A DNA stretch of 64,000 nucleotides from Nautilus pompilius (taxonomy: Eukaryota; Mollusca; Cephalopoda; Nautilida; Nautilidae). The notes beneath the pieces were generated by a model. It did not search any database. It had not been told where the DNA came from and was given only the letters and a program-made list of their open reading frames with translations. Within the stretch, counting starts at the first letter, position 1, and every line of letters starts with the position of its first letter. Where the stretch lies: positions 806,001 to 870,000 of the forward strand of contig JACATO010002214.1 in assembly GCA_018389105.1 (NCBI GenBank), written 5' to 3'. Of this stretch, positions 1 through 10,700 are shown one piece after another. The translations under genes and the position numbers were made by a program.

Positions 1-3000
1 TAACCTGGTCAAACAAGACCTTTACACAAGGATATGCTTACATGTCAGGTATCAGCAGGCTTCCTTCACAAAAGATCATTAAGTGGGAGAAATTGCAGCT
101 TTCTTGAGTTTTGATTTTCACAGAGCTGTAAGTCTGCTGCTCAGACACATGCTGCAAGTATTACACAGAACTGCACTTGCATCTAGCACAAGGAGAAGAA
201 CACGGGGGGAAATAACTGATGCTACCAATGAATACTCTTTTAGGGTCCCACATATAGCTCTGTCACATACCTTGATACAAAAATTGGGAAATTCTGATAA
301 AGTATGAAGAGCCAAAATAGTTCAGTTGGAAATAAAAATCAAACAATGTACAAGTACAAAAGGGCATTTTTGTTGTTTTTTTAATTAAGAATTTCATTAA
401 TTTAGAATCTAGAAAACTGCTAGTAATAAATAGTAGGCTGGTAATACAATAAAGATAAAGGAAGAGAAAAATGTTTAATTTTGAAAAAAAAAACAAAAAA
501 AAAACACCTACAGTTTCACCATCTTTAAACATATTTCCATGTATTGCATGAAGATTATTTTCCTTGCTTTTTCCTATCACAGATACGGTCACATTTCAGA
601 AAAGCTACAGTTAGGGAACTTTGGTTTGGTAAACCTACCATAGCATGGTTTTTAGTCCATCCATTGGAGTGAATTTCCACCAGGTACTTTGAATACCTCT
701 TATAGCTAAACAGAGGTGTTGTGAGAGGGACTTCTGATTAGCCATATGCTGGACTTCAGTGTAATTGCCAGTCCAAATCTTGGTCATTTATGGAAAGGTT
801 ACATAACTAGGCTGGCTGCATAGCACATAAAAATCAGTAACTGGTCTGTAAACAGAAACAGGCCACCATTGGGCCTAGTTTCTGCTCTAATATACTGACA
901 GGCATGTGAAGGATGAAATTTCCTTTATTATTAATATTTAACAAAACGAAATTAAGAGGGATATCTTCTCCTGACAGATATATAGAGAGCTAAACTGTTG
1001 CTGAAGCTGAAACAAACTCCCTGTTATTTCTCAAGAGTATTTTAAGATTATGTCTTTCTCCATACTTGAAGATTTCATTAGATTGGGAAGAAAAACCATA
1101 CAATTTTATACGCACTGAACCTTTGCTTGATTTTCAACTATTTTTGTTTCTGATTCAATAAAGTTCAAACTAATAAATGCTCAATGATTACAAGTGTGCC
1201 AATTTTTCCCATTTTAAATGATTTCTTCAAATTCATATACATAAGTGTGTTCTCGCCATAAATCCAGATCTAAATGGCATACGCATTATGATGATGATCA
1301 TGCCATTCAATACCAAATGAAACAAGCCAAATAATGTGAACCCTTTAATCACTAGATAGAGCCCAAAATTAGTCTTTTAATAGATAATTATGTGCAGGTT
1401 AAAAAAGTTAAAATTTCTAAAATATTTGATTATCAGAAAAATCTCAGCTCATCCTCTCTCTCTGGCATCTGCTAACAAACAAAACAAAACTACTAAATAC
1501 AAAACTAAATATTATCATCCTCGATTACCAAAAATACTACTGCTGACGATGTTCCCTCAACGGCATAATGCACACACAAATTGCTCAGTGCTGAGTGCTG
1601 ATGGCCTGCATTACATCATCCACACTCTCCCCCATGTTCCAGTGGCAGGACTAGTAGCAGGGGTTGGGATGTAAGGATGTCCCTAACAGAACTCTTCATT
1701 TTTTCAAAGAGGACAAAATCCACTTGGCCAGCTGTTGACAAAGAACAAGAAAGCAAGCCAGGGAGGTATGCCAAACTAAGCCAGTCCATTAGACACACAT
1801 GCAAACTGAAATACTGTTTGGACATCCAGTTATATAATTACTACTATTATACACAGAGCAATTGTAAGTTCAGTTTTCTAAAGTAATTAAAAGGTTGATT
1901 AATGTAAATATTTTAGCAAATTTCCAAATTATCTAGATTTCTGTAGCTGTTTCAGCAACTTTTTTTTTTCAGATTTTCAAATTGTTTCCTATATTATAAG
2001 AAACAAACTATTTCATTTATTTTCTAAACACCCTTTTCCCCACCAGATTTGCCCAGCACACTACATTAGCCTAGTGTGCAGTGCTGTCTTGGAAAACCTG
2101 AATACCATTACCGTGTTCACTGTTATGCATAATATTGTTTTTTTCTGTCTTACTGTACCACTCCAAATTATATGTTGGTTTAACTCTCTGGGAGATGTAG
2201 TTCCACCCTTAAACTAATCACAAAAGTGTAGTTTTAGACAACCTCGATCAGATGTAGCTAGTGTTGTGCTTTCTGCACACATGGAATAAAAACAACAAAT
2301 CCAGCAGTTACCAAATGCACACATTAAAAGTATGCATCCATTGCTATAGTGGATCTGTCAAAGGGATTAACTACAGCAGCTTTCAAGTCTGAATCTTAGG
2401 AAAAGATCAAGAAAATGTAAACTGGCTTTTGTATAATGACCAATAGATAAATATAAAGGGGCAAGAAATTTTTCAAATTTATATAAGTCCATTTTGCCCA
2501 AATGAAAAAAAATCAAGTCTAGCTTGGGAATTATTTGCATTCTCTATGTCAAACACCTGACTTGACAAAACTTGACTACTGAAAGATGTCTTTCTAATGT
2601 TTAATTGAGAATGATCCATTTGAAAACTAATTAAGATAAAGTCAGCACATCATTCCTGAGTTAGCCCCCTTGTAAATTAGTAAAATGACCTGTGCAGAAT
2701 CCTGTATCAAAAACACAGGTAGAGATTACTTTATTCTGAAGGAGAACTGACAGGGTGCCTTCTCTTGTATAATGCTGAGGGGGGAAAAGCCCTAAAATAT
2801 GCTACACCTTCACTAAGGCAAATAAGGTGCGGCACTTAAACGATTGTAAAAAAAAAATTGTCATCAAACTGTAATGGATAAAGAGAGCAGGAAACTTCAC
2901 CCACTTAAACCTAATCAATTCATTTTTGCATGGCAGGGGAATCTGGAGCGGGGGAGTCATTATATATTGTCAAGTTAGGACTATCTATGATGTCAGAAAA

Positions 3001-3148
3001 TAGGATGTTATCAAAACACACTTTACATTCTTTGTAACCTCCTAGCGACTCTTCTGCGATTAAAAGTGAGACTGAAGGCTTTTTGTATACTTTTATCTCA
3101 TTCCTATAAATAAATGTTAGGCGCTCTGATAAAATAACATGCACTTAC
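1..3148 (-). other. Partial first intron of the ERC gene
   Basis: This 3.1-kb stretch follows the donor splice site of the ERC exon on the minus strand and holds no exon I can recognise. It is AT-rich with A and T runs. A short perfect inverted repeat, GCACACTA / TAGTGTGC, lies near 2057-2080 with an 8-base loop. No transposon termini or coding similarity were seen on either strand. Confidence 0.7.
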
Positions 3149-4027
3149 TTGGATTTCAGCTTGGGCTACCTTGAATTGTTCGTTCAGTTGACTGTTTTTG
3201 CTACTTTCTTCCTTTCGAAGTGCTCTTTCCTTCTTTAGCTCGGGACTCCAAAACGTTTTGATACTGTTCATGCTAGAGTTAACTTTCTCGTTTGCAACTT
3301 CCAAATCATGGGTCAGCTTCATGCATTCGGCGTTTAGATCGGCGACTTGAGCTTGAAGATCTAATATCAACGAGTCCTTTACTGCCTGCTCCTGGGGTGA
3401 CTGCGAATACTGGCAGGGCGAATTATCAGTAGATCTGCCGCGACTGTACGCGTAGTGCGAGTAGTCTCTCTCTAAGGACCTGGCACCCATGTGTGGGTAT
3501 TCCCGGTCCAGTGCTCGGTCCCGGGAGTATCCGCTCGTTCGTCTGTCCCTGGCGGCAGAGGCGCTGTCCCTGCTCATCAGCTGATACCTGTCCATTTGGC
3601 GGTCCAAGGAGCGCTCGCCCAGCATAACCGCAGGCGACCTGTCGTGGTCGGTTCTTTCCAGGGATCGGTCTCTTATTAGGCTCTTCACACTCGTCATGCT
3701 GCTCGACCGACTGTGGATGGGAGACTGGATGGGACTCGAGCCTCCTTCCAGTACGTACGGCAGGGGCTCTTGACCAAAACTGTAGGCAGCGTTAGCCGAC
3801 TGAAAGCTGTCCAGTGGCATGTTCAAGGGACTGGGGCTCCCCTGGCTGCTGCTTTCCGTGCCGCTGGCCGACCGGCTCCGGCCAGGAGACAGGAGCCTCT
3901 TAGACGTGGCGGCGGCGGAACTGCGCCAATCGGTTTGTCCTCCAGGGGAGGTCTTGGACGCTTTCAGAAACGCCGACGACTCGGGGGGTTGTTTCCCGGT
4001 CGCTCGTGGCGGATTCTGGCCGAGCAT
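3149..4027 (-). CDS. ERC: ERC/ELKS/CAST active-zone scaffold, first coding exon
   Basis: ERC proteins (ELKS/CAST in vertebrates, Bruchpilot in flies) are long coiled-coil scaffolds of the presynaptic active zone and secretory sites that bind RIM, liprin-alpha and Rab6. This exon encodes 293 residues. The first 190 or so are low-complexity and Ser/Arg-rich, with four repeats of an R(S/A)L(E/D)R motif similar to the fly protein's head. The coiled coil begins near residue 215 (LILDLQAQVADLNAECMKL). It contains the family hallmark SIKTFWSPELKKERALRKEE, almost identical from fly to human. The exon ends in phase 0 at a consensus donor (ACTTAC on the plus strand, 3143-3148). I chose the ATG giving MLGQNPPRATGK; the frame stays open upstream to an ATG at 4207. 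The rest of the gene lies left of the window. Family assignment is firm; the ERC1/ERC2 distinction does not apply to an invertebrate single gene. Confidence 0.93.
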
Positions 4028-4717
4028 GGCGACATACAAGCCCACCCCCCTCCTTCTACGAGAGAAAGAAGACAGGCGCGGGTGGGTATCGACCAAGAAG
4101 TTGGTGAATGACAACTTTACGACGACGGTTTGACTGCTGTTCGATCGACCAACAGCCGCATCACAACAAACAGACGAAAAAGTTCTTCTCCCATCTCCCG
4201 CGGCCACCAGCCACTCTCACCCCGGCCCAAGTTAAAAGTTTTACTGCATCAACGAGGCCGGTCATGCCCGCCCATCCGCCTTCCCAGCTTCCAGCCACCG
4301 AACGAACGAGGTGGATCACTCGAAAAAGAAATCTTCGATGTAATCGCAGCGACATCTACTTCCGGTCGAAATCACGTTCCATAATCTTCTCCCGCATCTT
4401 TTCGAGGCGCTGCTCTCCTTCTTTCTTCTCTTGTTCTCTGCGGCGGCGGCAGCTGCACTTTGTTAATCCCGAAAGCTTATAAAACTCAGCATGGATGCAT
4501 GGTTTTCTTCTTCTTTATTTTTCTATTTGCTAATTTCTAAAAATAATTTTAAATGGGACAGAACCACGAAAATTTACCGGAAGTGGGTATGGAATATTTT
4601 GGGGGGGTAGTGTAGGCGTGGGTGCCACCGATACTTGTTGGATTTGTAGCGTGGGGCGCGACTTTCAAAACAGGGATCTGTCGGGCGTGAGCTGTTTTGA
4701 AAAGCAGAATTTTACAG
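4028..4717. promoter_or_regulatory. Divergent promoter region shared by ERC and RAD52
   Basis: About 690 bp separate the ERC start codon (minus) from the RAD52 start codon (plus). Much of this DNA is GC- and CpG-rich, unlike the AT-rich surroundings, and includes a GGC-repeat patch near 4440-4452 and a CpG-rich block near 4645-4690. One TATA-like string (CTTATAAAAC) lies near 4476-4485 on the plus strand. It probably contains both 5' UTRs and a bidirectional CpG-type promoter; transcription starts cannot be placed from sequence alone. Confidence 0.7.
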
Positions 4718-4747
4718 ATGGATCCGAAGATTTCTTCTTTCGGGCAG
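4718..4747 (+). CDS. RAD52: RAD52 exon 1 (start codon exon)
   Basis: It encodes [10 protein letters not shown] and ends at CAG|GTGAGA. Joined to exon 2 it gives [14 protein letters not shown], matching human FGQCQYTAEEYQAI. This match, the phase and the position in the promoter region decide the start. Confidence 0.87.
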
Positions 4748-7700
4748 GTGAGATCCCCCCCCCCCAGAATATCGAGTGCAAAACTCAGTAACTATGGATG
4801 CAGGATCGGAACCGGTCGCGTTACTAACTTAGCCATAGTAACGGCCACTGATCTTCAGTGGTGTTTTATTACACTAACTTAACTGGTGAGATTAATTGCA
4901 GTCAAATCTGGAGTAGTTAAAAGTCTCTGTTCTTATTGATAGTGTTTCAAATTCATTTCAGGAAATGTCAAGTTTAAAAATCAAAGTACCATTCAATTTT
5001 GAAAAACTTAAAAAAAAAAAAAAACCCAAAAATAACCCTATTCATCTGTAGATAACACAATCGATAGCTGTATTTCCATCTGATTGACTGATTATTCAAA
5101 AGTTACTGCTAATAACTAACAGTTATATAGTCCTATATTGTGTTTTGTAACTGCTTGATTTTTAAATAACAAAGATGATATTTTATTTGCTTTATGAATT
5201 CAAAATGGGAATTTGTTTTTCTTATTTATATTGCTGAATGCACAAAGTACTACCCATATTTAAAATAATGCTGTCGTGCATAGGTAGAATATAAAAGTAT
5301 CTGCATGTGTCAAACCTGATTCAAGTCTTACTCCCACTGGATGAAATATGTGAATATCTATGGTTTATTAAAGTTGAGGGGATTTAACTGACATCATTCA
5401 TTTATCCCTTCACCACTTATACTTTGTTAAATGTGGTATTGGAGTCAAATGCTGAATTTTTTATATTTGAATTTGATCATCATCAGTAACTAAAGCTTTA
5501 ATGACAAGCAGCTGAGTTCCTTTTTTTTTCTTTATTTTTTATATTACTTTAAAAAATGTAACAGAAAAGTAGTTTAAAAAGATGGCAGCTTTGCAACAGC
5601 CACTTAACTCTCTACACTCTTTATATTTAACTATAACTCTGCAGGTCTCATTTACTAAACATTTAGTCAGTGTATAAAAAAAGCGTGCAGTGATCAACCT
5701 CATTTTGTGCAGTAATGAAATGATACTATCTAAAGCCATGAAGTAAGGAGACGCTGCGCTCAAAAGTCGGATGATTGGAGAATTTAGCAGTAATATTTCC
5801 TTAAAATTTATTTCTTAACTAGGCAACCTAAATCAGAATTTAGATACAACTGTTTTGTGCCCGAAGAGTATTTATTTGTGTCATTTTAGGTGGTTTTTGA
5901 TCTATATTTCATAGCTCCAGTCAGTCGCTGTCACTTGAGTAACTAACCCTAATATTCTAGATATAAAATATATATTAACCTTGTTAACAGATATCATTAC
6001 TTAGTATAGAATAATACCAGTGAAAGTATTTGAGCTTTTACACCTATTATCTGTAAAAAAATCTTCACAATAATAATTACTTGATGTAAGTTGCAAATTC
6101 ACTTATTAATCTTTCAGCCAAATGTCTGTAAATTGTAATGACGTCTCTGATATTAGTGTTTTTTACATGTCCAAATTATTTGCGCCCATATAGTGGAGTT
6201 CCCACCATTAACAAATTTTCATTTTCACTTCAAGTTTTTGCAAAAGTTTAGTTTTTGGTATTAGGTTGAAGCTTAGGGTCTAAGTAACAATTTTGGTCCG
6301 AGTGGACAAAGATCCCATGGACTCTTCACACATTTCCGCCATTTTCCAAGATGGCCACCAATAAAATCGAAAAATGCCAATATCTCGGAAACTATTGAAC
6401 CCAGTAAGATAAATTTAGTGTCGATACCTAGGTTTTCATGCTCAAGGAATTTAATAAAACCGTTTCTGACTAGATCAGAGTATTTATTTGTTGAGAAATG
6501 GTGAATTACACCTCAAACGTTATAGTGAAATCGGATTTATTTGTTATGTTTATGTGCATGCATACTATATTTATCACGATTTCCAATCATGGTAGTGGAC
6601 CAGCCACTCTTTGATATTGCCAAGAAAATGCAATGGACCTTTCCTGAACTCTTTGGAGAAGATAGATTTCTGGTGATGTTGGGAGGGCTCCACATCGAAA
6701 TGGCTTTGTGGGCAACTATGGGAGATTTTCTGCGAGGGTCTGGATGGCCTGAATCCTTAGCCAAGTCTGGCATTGCCCTAACAGTAGCTGCAGCGACATC
6801 ATTCTTGAGAGCAAATGATCCAATGAGAACACGGTATGCTCACCAGATTACTGTAGTGGTGCTCGATAGTCTACTGAAACGAGCCTATGAAGACAGTGGA
6901 AGTGAAATAACTTATGACGATTGGATCTCTGCAGCTTGCAAAGAGAAACCTACAGTTCAGTTCTGGTTGCTCATTCACAAGTACGAACAGTTAATCTTCA
7001 TGTTTATTAGATCACACAGGGAACGAAAGTTCAAACTTATGGTGGCTACTCTGAAAAAACTAGTGATTTTGTTCTTTGCACTTGATCACCAGAATTATGC
7101 AAGGTGGGTTTCCGTATTCATCAGAGACCTTGAAAGTCTTCCATCTAGCATCCAAGAGGAATTTGAAGCAGGTCATTGGACAATAAGTCGAAGCAAGCAT
7201 CGTTTTTCATCCATTCCGATTGATCATGCACACGAGCAGGCCAACAAACGGGTGAAAGGAGTTGGAGGAGTGATCGGGATTACAGAGAACCCTGAGATGC
7301 TAGAACGCTGGATTGCGACTGGTCCAGAAATTAGCCGTGTTCTAGACGAATTCACTGACGTAGATGATGATGGACGTCAAGAGCTCCCTCATCACGAGGA
7401 AGGAAGTAAATCCCAGCGTCGCTTTAGGCATCATGTCGCAAATCTCATGGATGTGCTGCAAAGCAGAGCGAATCCCTTTGAAGAAAGTAGTGCTGATTTA
7501 GTTACATTAGACAACAGAGTGTGTGTTGATAAGTCCGCAGCATCATCTGTCCGCGTCCTAGAATCAAAAGGAGAAGAACAGTATAACCACTTTCGGAAGA
7601 ATGTGCTGGACACGAATAACGTACTGTTTCAAGCTCCGATCAAGAAAAACAAATTCCTGTTGTTCCATGAGGAGAAAACTCTAAAAAAGACATCAGTTCA

Positions 7701-10700
7701 GAAGAAGGTGCAACACTTAAAACAACATACAGATTTGTATGGACAAGCATTCATTATGCTTGATAGCCGAGGTGGAAATCTGAAGGACTTTTTCCGTCAC
7801 GAATCCTCCTCATCACCACCTGCACTGGCTTCTGAGGGGTCCATCAATTATTGCAACAAGTCAGATTTATTGGCATGCATTATAGAAGAAAGTACAAGTA
7901 CCGGACTATCCGCGGATATGGAGCTCGTTGCACCAGATGATTATGGAGTCGTCATTATTGATGGCGGTGCGCTGATCCACTCTCTTCCTGGCACAAGTGT
8001 CCAAGGCAAAACGTTTGCTGAATATTTCACCAAAGTTTTCTGTCCAAGAATCCAGCATGAGTTGAAAAGAGCAACGAGAGTGGATATTGTATGGGATCAG
8101 TATCGTGCAATGACAATAAAAGCGTCTACAAGAGAAAAGCGAGGAAAAGGCCCACGACAGCGAGTATCTAGTTCTGCCAAAGTACCAGGAAATTGGGAAA
8201 GCGTTTTGTCCAATGCTGAAAACAAGAAGGAACTCTTTTCATTCCTGTCCACAAGCATTGAGCAAACATCATTCCAAAATGGCAAACAGGTTTATATAAC
8301 TTCTGGTGATCAAGTCCTGAATACAGCGAATGCACCACCCATGGGACGATGCGATCATGAGGAGGCAGATACTCGTGTCCTGGTTCATCTTCTTCATGCC
8401 CTACAATATTTATCACTAGGAATGGTTTATAGTGGTGACACAGACGTTGTTGTAATACTTCTCTGTAACTTCCACCACATCATGGCGGCAAATCCAGAGT
8501 CAGAAATCTGGATTTCCTTCAAAACTGGAAAGACAGTCAACATGATATTCCTCAACAACATAGCCTCAAGTCTGGGTGTGACAACGTGCAAAGCCTTGGC
8601 TCTCTTCCATTCTTTCACTGGGTCAGACAGCACGTCATCTTTCAAATACAAAGGAAAGCGATTCTGTTTCAAGCGGAAAGATGTGGTTCCTTCCCTCTTG
8701 AGTGAGTTTGCGTCAATTGCTAGCAACCCGTTTATTACATCGCCGAAGCTAAAGGAAGTGGTGATTCACTTTGTTTGTAAAATGTACTCCAACGAACCTA
8801 TCACTGGTGACACTAACGTTGACCATGTTCGGATGAAAGTTTTCTGTCACAAGACTCGGGATGTGGAAAGAATACCTCCAACAAGTGATGCGCTGAATCA
8901 ACATCTGAAAAGAAGTGTTTTCCAGGCGAGCATCTGGACCACAGCGCACGAGCCCCTAGTAATAGTCCCAAGCCCAAGCAATCATGGATGGATGGAGTAA
9001 GATGGTCAACTGGTCCCCATATGGACCACATTGCCCCTCGCCAGGGATGTGTTCGATCTAGACGTGAAATGCGCTTGCACAAAACCATGCTCGTTATGCA
9101 AGTGCAAAAAGGCTAACTTGAAGTGTTCACGCTTATGCAAGTGCAAATGTCCTAACTAAATGTTGTAAAAATAATGAGAATGTGTATTGATTTTTAGTTG
9201 CACGTACCCAATCTATGAAATACCAGTAAGAACAATGAAAATATTCAGTTCGGTACGAGTTCATTTTATTTTTATATGCAGCTTACGTTCACATGTATTT
9301 AATTGTTAACATGTATATTTCTGCTACATCGTATTATAACATTTGTTGTGTATTTTATTGTTTTGAGGCAAATAAATATTTTAATATACTTAGAAATGGT
9401 TTTATTGAATTCCTTGACCATGAAAACCTATGTATAGACACCAATTTCATGTTTCTAGACCGAGATATTGACATTATTCGATTTTAATGGCGGCCATCTT
9501 GGAAAATGGCGGAAATGTGTGAAGAGTCCATGGGATCTTTGTCCACTCGGACCAAAATTGTTACTTAGACCCTAAGCTTCAGCCTAATACCAAAAACTAA
9601 ACTTTTGCAAAAACTTGAAGTGACTGATACCTCAGGCCCCCCACTAATAGTGAAATTTTCCCTTAACTTTCAACAATACTTTTGCAGTGTTACAGCTAGG
9701 TTTTCAAACGGGCATGGTAAATATTATAAAACAGGGCACATCGCGTGCAGTCACGGCGCGGAAGCATGGTATTGTGGGCACATTTATTTGCATTAATGAC
9801 AAGACAAATTTGATAAATAACAGTTTAATACTAGTATGATGTAGGTGTTAAGTGAAGTATTACTAACTTATGCAATCATACAAACCTACAAGTTCACATT
9901 TATTTGCAACAAAGTCAATGCATGTATATATACATTTACAAGTTCTCATAATATAATGAAATGCAATAGCTTTAATTGACGACCTTGAATTAGGCTAGAT
10001 TGTATGTTAAAACGTTGAAGAAAAATACTCTTAAGACTGCCGCTCTTTTGTTAGGTCTTTTGTGTACTCGTGCTATGCTTCGAAGCGTAAACTAAATGGC
10101 GTATAATACGCACGCGCACAAGTTACAACTCCGCAGAGCGGCTGGAAAATTCCCGCCAGGGGACGCTCAAAAAGTTCTGCATGCGGCGGTTGTATACCTG
10201 TACAAAAAGGAAAATCGGGCTTTGTGTTTTGCACCATTTGGGGCATGGCATTGTAAATTTAGGGCATGTCATTGTACAAAGAGGCATGGCGCTGTAGACC
10301 AGAGGCATGGCGTGGCGCCATGCTAAAAAGGGCTAGCTGGAACTCTGCTTTTGTGCCTTAGATAACATCAACTTGTTGTCAATCACTTAAACACTATACA
10401 TATGAGTATTTTACTGAAAACCAGTATATATGTTACAGTGAGAACATAAATCCAGGGATTTCACGGATTTTGTGAAAGCACTGAAATATCTGGCCTGAAG
10501 TTTCACGATTTCACTAAATCATTGAAGCAGGGAAATTCCGTAATGCATATGATGGGTACTTTGTCTTTTTGAATGGCATTTAAGCAAAATTGTCACTACC
10601 AATAAGTGAACCATTAATTTCATCCGAAATATTAGAGTAAAAGTTTAGTTTAACTCAGTGGTTCTCAAAGTGTGGGTTGCGAGCCGATTTTTGGTGGGTC

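Larger units (their letters stand above)
6225..9623 (+). mobile_element. Long-TIR DNA transposon with nuclease-like ORF (possibly Academ-type)
   Basis: The 3.4-kb element sits in RAD52 intron 1. Its ends are inverted copies over about 265 bp; the outer 165 bp differ at only about five positions and contain CCATTTTCCAAGATGGCC. No target-site duplication is visible at the tips. Between the ends is one long plus-strand frame (6541-9000, resuming 9001-9159) joining a transposase-like region, a PIN/FEN-like nuclease region and a CXC cysteine tail. From memory, Academ elements pair a transposase with an XPG-type nuclease, so that is the nearest named family, but I could not verify it. The start of the protein seems to be missing, so this copy may be deleted on its left side. 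Confidence 0.85.

Noticed and set aside
3713-4111. Long open frames on the plus strand across the ERC exon
   Set aside because: They are antisense shadows of the GC-rich, conserved ERC coding exon and lack any family motif.
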